Source: an uncultured Desulfobacca sp. (lineage in GTDB: Bacteria; Desulfobacterota; Desulfobaccia; Desulfobaccales; Desulfobaccaceae). From it: a stretch of 23,165 bases of DNA. The notes beneath the pieces were generated by a model. That model did not search any database. It was given only the letters and a program-made list of their open reading frames with translations, and was not told the DNA's origin. The DNA is taken from positions 1-23,165 of the forward strand of contig CALGOE010000287.1 of NCBI GenBank assembly GCA_937958145.1, read 5' to 3'. The translations under genes and the position numbers were made by a program. The number at the start of each line of letters is the position of its first letter. Position 1 is the stretch's first letter. Below, piece after piece: positions 1-7,492 of the stretch.

Positions 1-534
1 GATTTCCGCCATGCCGAAGTTTCCGGAAAAGCGCCAGGTCCCTTCTGCCAGTCGATATTGGGACCCTAAGCCCTGGGCGGAATCATAAATTATCGGCAGG
101 CCATGTGTCTGGCCGATGTCGGCAAAGGCCTCATAATCCGGCGGGCAGCCGAAGACGTTCACTGGCATGATGGCCGCGGTCTGGGGCGTAATGGCGGCCG
201 CAGCCTTTTCTGGATCCAGGGTATAGGTGCCCGGCTGGATGTCGGCGAAGACCGGGGTCAGGCCGTTCCACAGGGCTGCCTGGGCTGTGGCCGTCCAGGT
301 AAAGGCCGGCATGATCACCTCGCCGTGCACGTCCAGGGCCCGCAGAACCAACATCAGACCGGCGGTGCAGGATTGCACCATGACGGCATGAGAGACCTGC
401 AGACGTTCCTCTACCGCTGCTTCAAAGCGCCGGGTGAAGGCGCCGGTGGTCACCTGGCCGCTTTCCCAGGCCTGGCGGAAATCGGCAATCACGGCCTCCC
501 AGGCCAGCAGCGTCGGATTAACAATGGGTATCAT
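1..534 (-). CDS. DegT/DnrJ/EryC1/StrS-family sugar aminotransferase, 3' part cut off by the window edge
   Basis: The minus strand reads open from the ATG at 534 to the window edge, giving 178 residues. The family makes amino sugars by PLP-dependent transamination of nucleotide-linked keto-sugars. Visible family features are the N-terminal PIVNPTL segment, the substrate/PLP region VQSCTAGLMLVLRAL (about 53-67), MPAFTWTATAQAAL (about 75-88), PVNVFGCPPDYEAF (about 124-137) and IIYDSAQGLGS (about 148-158), whose Asp151 fits the residue contacting the PLP ring nitrogen. The Schiff-base lysine normally follows at about residue 180-190 and is outside the window. The ATG overlaps the TGA of the upstream glycosyl transferase gene by four bases (ATGA), so the two are translationally coupled in the polysaccharide operon. 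The sugar substrate cannot be told from this fragment. Confidence 0.9.
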   Translation of the reverse strand, partial: MIPIVNPTLLAWEAVIADFRQAWESGQVTTGAFTRRFEAAVEERLQVSHAVMVQSCTAGLMLVLRALDVHGEVIMPAFTWTATAQAALWNGLTPVFADIQPGTYTLDPEKAAAAITPQTAAIMPVNVFGCPPDYEAFADIGQTHGLPIIYDSAQGLGSQYRLAEGTWRFSGNFGMAEI

Positions 535-1193
535 GCCCGCTCCCCTTGCTCCTCCCGGGCCGGCGGCGCCGTGCCCACGAAATCATAGTTGACGCCTTCC
601 GGCCCATAGAGGCCCTCCCGGCGCAGAACCGTTTTCAAGGTCCGGGCCAATATTGTCAGATCCAGCCCCAGAGACCAGTTATCCACGTACCAGACGTCCA
701 GCCGGATCCGCTCCTCCCAGGGGATGGCATTGCGGCCATTGATCTGGGCCCAGCCGGTGATGCCGGGCTTTACCAAAAGGCGGCGACGCTGCACGGCATC
801 GTAACGTTCCACTTGGTAGCGCAGCGTCGGCCGCGGTCCCACCAGGCTCATCTCCCCTTTGAGGACATTGAACAATTGCGGCAGCTCATCCAGGCTGGTG
901 TTCCGGAGAAATCTGCCCACCCGGGTAATGCGATCGTCGTCCACCGCCACGTTTAAGCCCAGGCCGAAGGCGGTGGCATTGTCTATCATGGAGCGAAACT
1001 TGTAGGACTTAAATGGTTTTCCATCCTTGCCGATGCGTTCCTGGCGGAAAAAGACCGGCCCCGGACTATCCAGGCGAATGAGAAGGGCAAAAAGATAAAT
1101 CAAGGGACTGAGGATCATCAGACCCAGCCAAGCCCCGCCATAATCCAGGCAGATTTTGACCATACGTGGGAAATTCATTGTTTCTATCTGCAT
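531..1193 (-). CDS. Undecaprenyl-phosphate sugar phosphotransferase (PglC/WcaJ-like bacterial sugar transferase)
   Basis: A 220-residue monotopic phosphoglycosyl transferase that would start the repeat unit by moving a sugar-1-phosphate from a nucleotide sugar to undecaprenyl phosphate at the inner membrane. A hydrophobic re-entrant helix spans about residues 17-39. It is followed by the family blocks GPVFFRQERIGKDGKPF (about 45-61), YKFRSM, the catalytic Asp-Glu pair in TSLDELPQLFNVLKGEMSLV (Asp102, Glu103), VGPRP (118-122) and KPGITGWAQINGRN (about 142-155). The length fits the short PglC-like class without the extra N-terminal membrane domain of WbaP/WcaJ. No strong ribosome site precedes the ATG at 1193; Met6 is a possible alternative. 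The gene sits 55 bp after the AAA ATPase and overlaps the aminotransferase gene. The sugar transferred is unknown. Confidence 0.93.
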   Translation of the reverse strand: MQIETMNFPRMVKICLDYGGAWLGLMILSPLIYLFALLIRLDSPGPVFFRQERIGKDGKPFKSYKFRSMIDNATAFGLGLNVAVDDDRITRVGRFLRNTSLDELPQLFNVLKGEMSLVGPRPTLRYQVERYDAVQRRRLLVKPGITGWAQINGRNAIPWEERIRLDVWYVDNWSLGLDLTILARTLKTVLRREGLYGPEGVNYDFVGTAPPAREEQGERA

Positions 1194-1248
1194 CTGTCAG
1201 ATTTCTGACCGGCGAGGGCAACAGGGTTCTGGTGACGTCCGCCCATTC

Positions 1249-2382
1249 TCAGCGCCACAGACGAGACCACCAGGTTGACGGTCTTTGTAGGGTCGGGGTC
1301 ACCTCCATCTCCAGGTCTTCAGGTTGCGCCGGTTCTGCGGCCGGGAGTTGCGGCAGGGTCGGCGGCGTCGCCCACTCTCCTTTTTTTTGGGCCAACAGCT
1401 CGGTGACCAGGGGAATAAGATGGTTGCTGATCTCCAGGCACAGGCCTTCGACCCGCGTCAGGCGGCCGGACAGCTCGGTAATTTCTTTTTTCAGATTATT
1501 GTTACCGCCCGAATGGGTCTTGAGGTCGTTTGGGGCCACCGCGGCAGCTGCATTGGCGTCCTGCTCCTCGCCCTCTTCTTCTAACGTCCCACCCTGGGCC
1601 GCCACCACGGTGTCAATGAAGTCGGCATCGATTTCGGTTCGGCCTTCGGCAAAGCCAGCTACCAGGGCCAGGTCACACCAGGCATTGATGCGCCGGGGCA
1701 CGCCCCGGGTGTATTCATAAATGCGATCCAGGGCCGCATCCGTGAAAATGCCGCTGCCGCCGGCTCTGTGGATCCGGAAACGGATATATTCCTTGGTCTC
1801 CAGCCGCTCCAAGGGACGAAGATGATAGTGCACCGCAATCCGTTGGGCCAATTGGCGCAGCGCCGGGTGTTTTAATTTATCCCGTAAGCCAACCTGACCT
1901 ACCAAGATAACCTGCAGCAAGGGGTCTTTCCCGGCTTGCAGATTGGAAAGCAACCGCAGTTCTTCCAGGGCTTCCGATCCCAGATTCTGGGCCTCATCCA
2001 CCATCAAAACCACATGTTCGCCCCGGGAATAAGCGGTCAGGAGAAACTGATTAAAGGCCGCCAGTCGGGCCGCCCGCGTGCTATACCGGCCGCGCACCTC
2101 GAATTCCTGCAGGAGCAACTCCAGGAGATCCTCAGCCCCCACGGAGGTCTGATACAAAACCCCCAACCGGTGATTACCGCTGTAATTTTTGATCAGGGCC
2201 TTGATCAGCGTGGTTTTGCCGGCGCCAATCTCCCCGGTGAGGACGACAAATCCCACCTTCTGGCTGATGCCGTACTCCAAATAAGCCTTGGCCAGCTTAT
2301 GCTGGGGGCTCAGATAGAGATAGTCAGGATCGGGAATGAGATTAAAGGGGCGTTCTTGCAATCCATAGAATTCTTCATACAT
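1249..2382 (-). CDS. ExeA/GspA-like AAA ATPase of an exosortase-type polysaccharide locus
   Basis: A 377-residue AAA ATPase. It has the typical N-terminus (MYEEFYGLQERPFNLIPDP), Walker A GEIGAGKTT at 50-58, Walker B VVLMVDEAQ at 124-132, and a C-terminal AAA lid ending in GVPRRINAWCDLALVAG (about 228-244). The roughly 110 residues after that are low-complexity and Ala/Pro/Glu-rich with a short predicted coiled coil (about 295-335), and look like a linker rather than a peptidoglycan-binding domain. ATPases of this kind are regular members of the XrtA/PEP-CTERM exopolysaccharide loci and also occur as GspA/ExeA in type II secretion; the neighbours favour the former. The start lies 3 bp after the stop of the kinase gene, so translation is probably coupled. 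Its exact role in export or regulation is not established. Confidence 0.88.
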   Translation of the reverse strand: MYEEFYGLQERPFNLIPDPDYLYLSPQHKLAKAYLEYGISQKVGFVVLTGEIGAGKTTLIKALIKNYSGNHRLGVLYQTSVGAEDLLELLLQEFEVRGRYSTRAARLAAFNQFLLTAYSRGEHVVLMVDEAQNLGSEALEELRLLSNLQAGKDPLLQVILVGQVGLRDKLKHPALRQLAQRIAVHYHLRPLERLETKEYIRFRIHRAGGSGIFTDAALDRIYEYTRGVPRRINAWCDLALVAGFAEGRTEIDADFIDTVVAAQGGTLEEEGEEQDANAAAAVAPNDLKTHSGGNNNLKKEITELSGRLTRVEGLCLEISNHLIPLVTELLAQKKGEWATPPTLPQLPAAEPAQPEDLEMEVTPTLQRPSTWWSRLWR

Positions 2383-2385
2383 AAT

Positions 2386-3291
2386 TTATCCAAAAAATTT
2401 CTTCCGGCGATTCGATTGGTCGCCTTCCGAATACTCGTAGTAATACGAATCTCTGCTGGCCTGACGTTTGACTTTATTGACGACGAAGCCGAGGATATTA
2501 AAGTCCTTGAGCATGTTCAGGCATTGTTCAATATCCTCCCGTGCCGTTCGCCCGGCTTCCACCACCAAAACAATACCATCCACCAGCGGCGCAAAGGCCA
2601 AGGCATCAGCGAAGTTCAGGATGGGCGGGAGATCAAACAAGACATAGCGTTCGGCGTAGCAATGTTTCAATTCTTGGACCAGATCCACCATTTGCGGCGA
2701 TTTGATGAGTTCCGCTGCATCGGTCGTAGCCTTGCCTGCGGGCAGAAAAACTAATCTTGGAATACCCTCGGGGTGAATGAGGAGTTCGGGAATCGGAACC
2801 CCGCTTTTTAAAAAATCCACCAGACCCCGTTTGCCAGGCAGGCCGAGATAGGAATGGACGGAAGGGTTGCGCAGATCGGCATCAACCAGGAGGACCGATT
2901 TATCCATTTCCTTGGCGATGCTGATGGCCATGTTGATGGTAGTCAGACTCTTGCCCTCATTGGGCCGCGGTCCGGTGAACATAATAGTGTTGAGATGATC
3001 CTTTTTGGTCCGATGGAGGATATGGGTGCGGAGCAGTTTATACTCCTCTGCCACTGCCGGGTAGTTGTCACCGGCGATGACAAAGTTCTCTTTGAGCAGT
3101 TCAAAATTGACTGGGACGCTCTTGGTTACCGTGTAGCAAAATTCCAGGGGTGCGCCCACCGATCCCAAGTTGCCGACTATTGGCAAAGGTTTTTGCACTT
3201 CCGGCTTGGGCGGCGCCTGGGGCGCTGCGGTTTTGGATTCTTGCTGCCGGGTTGCTTTGGCCCGTTCCAAAGCTTTGTCAATAAAACTCAA
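2386..3291 (-). CDS. BY-kinase (CpsD/Wzc-C-type tyrosine autokinase), cytoplasmic subunit
   Basis: A 301-residue stand-alone kinase domain that would work with the neighbouring chain-length protein to control polymer length and export. It has a Walker A variant GPRPNEGKSLT (107-117), Walker A' LLVDADLR (134-141), Walker B VLFDLPP (217-223) and a C-terminal tyrosine cluster (Tyr283, 284, 285, 287) followed by a basic tail, the usual autophosphorylation site of BY-kinases. The N-terminal MSFIDKALERAK is typical of the kinases in PEP-CTERM/exosortase loci. The start is a TTG at 3291, chosen because a strong GGGAGG lies seven bases upstream and the family N-terminus begins exactly there. It is separated from its membrane partner gene by 59 bp and from the downstream ATPase by 3 bp. 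Confidence 0.9.
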   Translation of the reverse strand: MSFIDKALERAKATRQQESKTAAPQAPPKPEVQKPLPIVGNLGSVGAPLEFCYTVTKSVPVNFELLKENFVIAGDNYPAVAEEYKLLRTHILHRTKKDHLNTIMFTGPRPNEGKSLTTINMAISIAKEMDKSVLLVDADLRNPSVHSYLGLPGKRGLVDFLKSGVPIPELLIHPEGIPRLVFLPAGKATTDAAELIKSPQMVDLVQELKHCYAERYVLFDLPPILNFADALAFAPLVDGIVLVVEAGRTAREDIEQCLNMLKDFNILGFVVNKVKRQASRDSYYYEYSEGDQSNRRKKFFG

Positions 3292-3350
3292 AATATTTCC
3301 TCCCGCGTCATGGCTGCTTGCTGTGGGCGGCCGGGCCGGCCAGGGGTTGA

Positions 3351-5093
3351 TCAGGAATATTTATTAATGAATCTGAGCAATTGGGCCGTCAGCACCCATA
3401 AATCCTTATAGAAAAAATGGACCAGGACTAAGATAACTACGATCGATCCACAGGTAAGGACGGCGATAAATCGGCGCCGTTTTTTCATCTGTTGGGCCGC
3501 AACCGGTGATTGCATCAGACTGATGCTGCCCAAGACGGGCAGATCAGTGAGCCAACCCAACTCATCAGCGTCCTTGATAGTGTGATCCAAATGATCGGTC
3601 AACAGGACCAGCCCCACACCGGAGGCCAGACCGAGGAGTAATCCCGCCGCCACAATCAACAGGCGATTGGGCGAGACCGGCTTTTCAGGGAAACTGGCCG
3701 GGTCGATGAGGGTGAATTTTTCCGCCTTTTGATGTTCCTCCATACCCTCAGCAATGCGGGAGGTCAGCAGTTTATTCATAACCTCCATGTGTTTACTTTG
3801 GGCGTTTTGATAGTCTCGCAGCAGAGCCGCATATTCAGACTCGATTTTCGGGGTATCCTCCAGACGCTGACGATACATCCGCAGTTTTTGCCGCATTTCC
3901 TCCTGCTGCCGCAGGCGCAGGGCGATTTCGTTGTCAATGCTTTGGATCTGACTTTTCAGGCCGATATAGGCAGGATTATTGGGATCCGGCACCTGGGGCG
4001 GCATCGCCGGGGCAGGTGCATCCCTCTCGGCCTCGAGCCGAGCAATTTCCTTTTGCAACCGTTTAATTTCCGGATGGTCAGTCGACAGATTCCCTTTGCT
4101 GGCCAACTCCGCCCGCAGTTGGGTCAATTTCTGCCGCCGCACCGAAGCCTGGCCACCTTGGGCGCTCACCACTTTCTCGAGTTCAGCGATCTCCCGTTTG
4201 ATCTTCTTGACATCCGGATGATCAGCGGATACCCTGGATAACAAAGAAGATAAGGCGACTCGCAGCATATAGAGCCGGGCTTTGGGATCCATGGTCGCTT
4301 CCTGGCCAACGACGGGGAGATCAGGGTTAATCGTGGCCAGTTGTCCCTCCAGATAAGCCTTGCGATCCTGCGCCGCCCTGATCTGCAGTTCCAACTGCTT
4401 AATCTCGTTTTCCAGGCGTTCCGCCTGGGCTAAGTTATGGCTTTTCAATTCCGGCAGGGTTCCTTCGTGCGCCTGCTTAAAACGGGCAATCTGATCGCCA
4501 ATGGCTTTTATCCGTTCATCCAGCCCCTGCAGCTCAGCTTCCAGGAACTTCGTCGTTGTTTCGGCTTTTTCCTGACGATCCTTTAAATTCTGTTCGAGAT
4601 ACAGGGAGGCCAAATGTCCTGCCACCTTCTGCACCTTGCCAGGGTTGTCGCCCCGAAAGGAAATGGTAAAGGCAATGGTCATCCCTTCCTGGCCTCGCCC
4701 TTTTTTACCCTTGTCAGTCATATCGGCACTTATGGTCTGGAGCGATATATTGCTCCGCATTTTTTCGATAATTTCCTCCTGGGTGTATTTGTTCAGGAGA
4801 TCTTTATAAAGATCGAATTGTTTGATTGTCTCCCAGAGTCTCGTCCGGGACAGGATCTGCTGGGTAATACTTTGAATGCGCTGCTCCGCGAAACCGGTAA
4901 CCGTAGTCCGGACGAAATCGGGAGGAATCTGTTGTTCCTCGATTAAGATCGTGGAACTTGATTCATATACCGATGGCAGCATAAAAGCGACTATAAAACC
5001 GAAAAAAGATATCAATAGCGCCGGTATTATTATGAACCATTTTTTATTTTTGAAAAGATTAAAATAATACTTCAAATCTTTTTGTTTTTCCAT
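3351..5093 (-). CDS. Polysaccharide chain-length determinant (Wzz/GumC-type, PCP-2a-like without kinase domain)
   Basis: A 580-residue inner-membrane protein with a long periplasmic part. Transmembrane helices are seen at about 18-38 and 478-498, with a third near the C-terminus (about 542-562). Between the first two is a Wzz domain (about 40-170) and long coiled-coil stretches (about 170-250, 290-360, 385-450). The Pro-rich block FPEKPVSPNR (468-477) just before the second helix is the family signature. Residues 281-308 and 329-356 look like an internal duplication (see findings). It would form the periplasmic scaffold linking the kinase to the Wza-type exporter. The start ATG has AGG eight bases upstream. 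The third helix after the cytoplasmic loop is also seen in the exosortase-locus class of these proteins. Function of the family is well established; the exact polymer is not known. Confidence 0.9.
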   Translation of the reverse strand: MEKQKDLKYYFNLFKNKKWFIIIPALLISFFGFIVAFMLPSVYESSSTILIEEQQIPPDFVRTTVTGFAEQRIQSITQQILSRTRLWETIKQFDLYKDLLNKYTQEEIIEKMRSNISLQTISADMTDKGKKGRGQEGMTIAFTISFRGDNPGKVQKVAGHLASLYLEQNLKDRQEKAETTTKFLEAELQGLDERIKAIGDQIARFKQAHEGTLPELKSHNLAQAERLENEIKQLELQIRAAQDRKAYLEGQLATINPDLPVVGQEATMDPKARLYMLRVALSSLLSRVSADHPDVKKIKREIAELEKVVSAQGGQASVRRQKLTQLRAELASKGNLSTDHPEIKRLQKEIARLEAERDAPAPAMPPQVPDPNNPAYIGLKSQIQSIDNEIALRLRQQEEMRQKLRMYRQRLEDTPKIESEYAALLRDYQNAQSKHMEVMNKLLTSRIAEGMEEHQKAEKFTLIDPASFPEKPVSPNRLLIVAAGLLLGLASGVGLVLLTDHLDHTIKDADELGWLTDLPVLGSISLMQSPVAAQQMKKRRRFIAVLTCGSIVVILVLVHFFYKDLWVLTAQLLRFINKYS

Positions 5094-5125
5094 ACTTCAA
5101 ACCTATCAATATAGGAGAATTATAA

Positions 5126-6331
5126 TTAGTAATGGATGGGATATGAGTAATTAAACGTCAACCATACATCACTAACAGGATAACTATAACTGTTCTTTCC
5201 GGTTACCGTTCGATAGCTAAAGCCATAAGATGCTCCTAAAGAGGCTCTTTCAGTCAATTTATAATTAAGGCCCGGTCTAACTCCATAATAATAAGAATTA
5301 TAGTCACTGCCGGGATTGTCAATGGCGGAGGTATAAAAATATGGGTTAACAGTGAAATTTAAGCGCTCGGTCAAAGCTTGATTCGCATTAAAATTAAAGG
5401 AATTATACTGCGATTGGTTGCCGTAGGCATTGGCCGACTGACTCCGACTGTAGTTAAAGACCAAATTGCCGGTCTGCCATTGGTAGTTCAGTCCCAGCGA
5501 CACGAAGGGTGCCACCTGTGAGCTGGTCTGGAGCTGCTGGGGTATCTCCAAAAAACCGGGAAAAACCGGGGCGGCGACGACCCTGACATTTGATCGGACC
5601 CGATTGATGGTCAGCCCGCCGAGGAAAGTCATGCCCCATTTTTCCAAGTATTTATAACTAAAGCCAAGCTGTGGTCCCAACGTCGCCACGCTATTATTAT
5701 TAGTATATTTATAATAGGTAGCTGTTACCCTGCTCAGGAGGGTGGTTTTTTCGGTCAATATGTAGTCAAAACCCTGAGTCAGATTGTGGCCCTCATAGTT
5801 ATTATAATCACCCGATTGATAGAGAACAGTGTTAAAACCATAATTAAGGGAGGTAGACCAACGCTCCGTTAAAGCATAGGAAAGTCCGGGGCCCGCCGAG
5901 AAGGAGGTTCGCAACCGTCGGTTGATCACCGTCCCTGATGCCTGCAACTCCTCCGTGGCGGTCGAATCACTGACAAAGCCCAATCTCGCCTGCACTCCCA
6001 GACGCGGGGTAACCTTATGGCCGGCGGAAAAACTGTAGTATTGATTGATCCGGTCATAGCCGCTATTTTGGATATAGCGCAACCCCGAGACAGCTATATC
6101 CCCTTGAAATTGCGTAATTTCTGTGTTATAGCTCAGACTCACATTCGGTCGGGCTGAAACAATATAATCCGATTGCCTGTTTGTTGGCGAGTTGTTGATA
6201 TTGCTTAAAAATTGTCCCTTAAGCTCGATGCCCGGCCTGACCACCCAATCGGCACTCAGCCCCACCGTGCTCCCCCCCAAGATCAGCCACACGGTCCACA
6301 GGCACTGCCAAATCCTTCTCCCCCTGCCCAT
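5126..6331 (-). CDS. Outer-membrane beta-barrel protein of a polysaccharide locus (TIGR03016-like)
   Basis: A 401-residue secreted protein with a signal peptide (basic start, hydrophobic core about 8-24, likely cleavage after LSA at residue 26). The mature part is rich in alternating aromatic/polar strands (repeated patterns such as LGFSYKYLEKWGMTF, LSYALTERWSTSLNYGF, LTERLNFTVNPYFY) and ends in tyrosine-rich strands, as expected of an outer-membrane beta-barrel. Proteins of this size and pattern occur in exosortase-A exopolysaccharide loci as PEP-CTERM-associated outer-membrane proteins. Position between the Wza-type lipoprotein (12 bp gap) and the Wzz-type protein (32 bp gap) supports a role in polymer passage through the outer membrane. 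A ribosome site GGGGAG lies five bases before the ATG. Base composition is more AT-rich than its neighbours. The family assignment is by pattern, not by a specific motif. Confidence 0.8.
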   Translation of the reverse strand: MGRGRRIWQCLWTVWLILGGSTVGLSADWVVRPGIELKGQFLSNINNSPTNRQSDYIVSARPNVSLSYNTEITQFQGDIAVSGLRYIQNSGYDRINQYYSFSAGHKVTPRLGVQARLGFVSDSTATEELQASGTVINRRLRTSFSAGPGLSYALTERWSTSLNYGFNTVLYQSGDYNNYEGHNLTQGFDYILTEKTTLLSRVTATYYKYTNNNSVATLGPQLGFSYKYLEKWGMTFLGGLTINRVRSNVRVVAAPVFPGFLEIPQQLQTSSQVAPFVSLGLNYQWQTGNLVFNYSRSQSANAYGNQSQYNSFNFNANQALTERLNFTVNPYFYTSAIDNPGSDYNSYYYGVRPGLNYKLTERASLGASYGFSYRTVTGKNSYSYPVSDVWLTFNYSYPIHY

Positions 6332-6343
6332 GACGACTCCCCT

Positions 6344-6961
6344 TTATGGTACCACGACCACATCCCCGGGTTTAAGGATAATATCCTGACTCAGCCATTG
6401 CCCTTTTGAGACTTCTTTGTAGTTAAACCCATAAATTTCATCCACCCCGCCTTGCTTGCGCACAACTTTGATGGACTTGGGCGAAGCAAAGGGCGTCAGC
6501 CCCCCGGCCATGGCAATGGCCTGCAGGACCGACGTCGGGCGGCCCACCAAAAATTCCCCCGGCTTATTGACTTTGCCGGTCACAAAGAATTTGTAATGCT
6601 GGGCCTTGACCAGAATGACCGTTACGGCCGCATCGGTGACAAATTTCTCCAGCCGCTTGGAAATCTCATCCTGGATCTCCTTGACGGTCTTGCCGGCCGC
6701 CACAACTTCGCCGATGAGCGGATAAAAAACCTTGCCATCCGGCTGCACTATCAGGGTCTTGGTCATGTCCGGTTCTTTCCACACCGTGACTTCAATCACA
6801 TCCTCGGGACCCAACCGGTAGCTTGCCTGATCCGGCGGCGATACCTCTGCCGCTGCCGCCTGTGCCTCCACCAACGGACTGACCCGATGGCTTGTGCAAC
6901 CCCCGATACACAACGCCAGACTGATCATAACCACTACCAACCCTTTTTGCCTTGCCATCAT
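6344..6961 (-). CDS. Polysaccharide export lipoprotein (Wza-like, poly_export + SLBB)
   Basis: A 205-residue lipoprotein and first gene of the operon. The signal peptide ends in the lipobox IGGC (Cys22). The Poly_export domain begins at YRLGPEDVIEVTVWKEPD (about 48-65) and continues through LIVQPDGKVFYPLIGEV. It is followed by one SLBB-like domain (about 115-200, FFVTGKVNKPGEFLV ... LQAIAMAGGLTPFASP) and the end ILKPGDVVVVP. It is shorter than E. coli Wza (about 380 residues) because it has one SLBB repeat and no C-terminal amphipathic barrel helix region. The separate beta-barrel encoded next to it may supply the outer-membrane passage; this is inference. The start ATG at 6961 is preceded by AAGGGGGA; a second ATG follows directly. 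Confidence 0.92.
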   Translation of the reverse strand: MMARQKGLVVVMISLALCIGGCTSHRVSPLVEAQAAAAEVSPPDQASYRLGPEDVIEVTVWKEPDMTKTLIVQPDGKVFYPLIGEVVAAGKTVKEIQDEISKRLEKFVTDAAVTVILVKAQHYKFFVTGKVNKPGEFLVGRPTSVLQAIAMAGGLTPFASPKSIKVVRKQGGVDEIYGFNYKEVSKGQWLSQDIILKPGDVVVVP

Positions 6962-7146
6962 GATTTCCCCCTTTGTAGACGCTCCCGTTGTCGAAACTTC
7001 GCTCTAAAACTCGTCTGTGCTACCCCGTGACCCCTGGCAGGCTGTGCCCAAATACTTTCTCTGGTCATATCTGTAAGAAAAACCTTTCTCTGGCCTCATG
7101 CCCCCCCGCCGGCACGTTGGCCTCGAGCTGCTCGGTAAATATCTAC

Positions 7147-7163
7147 TTGCAATTTTTGAGCCA
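7147..7163 (-). promoter_or_regulatory. Sigma-54-type (-24/-12) promoter of the polysaccharide operon
   Basis: On the minus strand the sequence reads TGGCTCAAAAATTGCAA, with GG at 7162-7161, exactly ten bases, then GC at 7150-7149. It matches the RpoN consensus TGGCAC-N5-TTGCW at nearly every conserved position. Transcription would start near 7137, about 175 nt before the wza-like ATG. No good sigma-70 promoter was found nearby. Two dyad sites lie about 177 and 303 bp upstream, the normal range for enhancer-binding proteins. The promoter is inferred from sequence only. Confidence 0.65.
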
Positions 7164-7305
7164 GCGCCAGCAGCGCTGCCGACCTTCCCACTTACTTGCC
7201 CCTCGCCGCTCGGCCCTGCCGCCGGTTGGTTGCGGCCGGATGCGGTGGCGGCACGAGGTCGAAACTGGGTTGGCAATGGGGCTTACAAAAAGCATCGGCA
7301 TGAAT

Positions 7306-7323
7306 GTTTAGAATGATAAACAT
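7306..7323. repeat. Dyad-symmetric operator candidate, copy 1
   Basis: The sequence GTTTAGAATGATAAACAT contains arms GTTTA/TAAAC around a six-base centre; the dyad extends to AATGTTTA/TAAACATT (7303-7324). It matches copy 2 (7432-7449) at 15 of 18 bases, and one arm difference (T to C) is matched by the paired change (A to G) in the other arm, so symmetry is kept. It lies about 177 bp upstream of the inferred start of the sigma-54 promoter. Probably an activator binding site; the protein is unknown. Confidence 0.6.
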
Positions 7324-7431
7324 TGAATTCAAATTTTTATACCCGTTGCCTCTTCTTTGGCCAACCTACTTGCCATATTGCCGAATTTTCCCCCAACGGC
7401 GCTGGCCCTGTTCGCTTTTCAGAAATGTGGC

Positions 7432-7449
7432 GTTCAGAATGGTGAACAT
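7432..7449. repeat. Dyad-symmetric operator candidate, copy 2
   Basis: The sequence GTTCAGAATGGTGAACAT has arms GTTCA/TGAAC around a six-base centre. It starts 126 bp from copy 1, twelve turns of B-DNA at 10.5 bp per turn, so both would face the same side of the helix. It sits just beyond the stop of the E1 beta gene, about 303 bp upstream of the inferred polysaccharide transcript start. It also matches a third copy at 15159-15176 at 14 of 18 bases. Confidence 0.6.
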
Positions 7450-7492
7450 GGCCGACTCTTTGCCGACAGTCGTCAGCACCTCTTGGTTCAGG

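Larger units (their letters stand above)
6962..7492. other. Gene-free 5' region of the polysaccharide operon
   Basis: This 531-bp stretch lies between the wza-like gene and the end of the E1 beta gene, both on the minus strand. No open frame in it looks like a real gene: the short frames are Pro/Arg-rich, have no ribosome site and resemble no family. It holds a sigma-54-type promoter (7147-7163, minus strand) and two related dyad sites (7306-7323 and 7432-7449), described separately. No terminator with a U-tract is visible after the E1 beta stop. If the promoter is used, the leader upstream of wza is about 175 nt. Confidence 0.7.

Noticed and set aside
7449..7464. Plus-strand TGGCCGACTCTTTGCC, another GG-N10-GC match
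   Set aside because: It would transcribe only the antisense of the E1 beta gene; the minus-strand match at 7147-7163 fits the consensus better and has a gene to drive.
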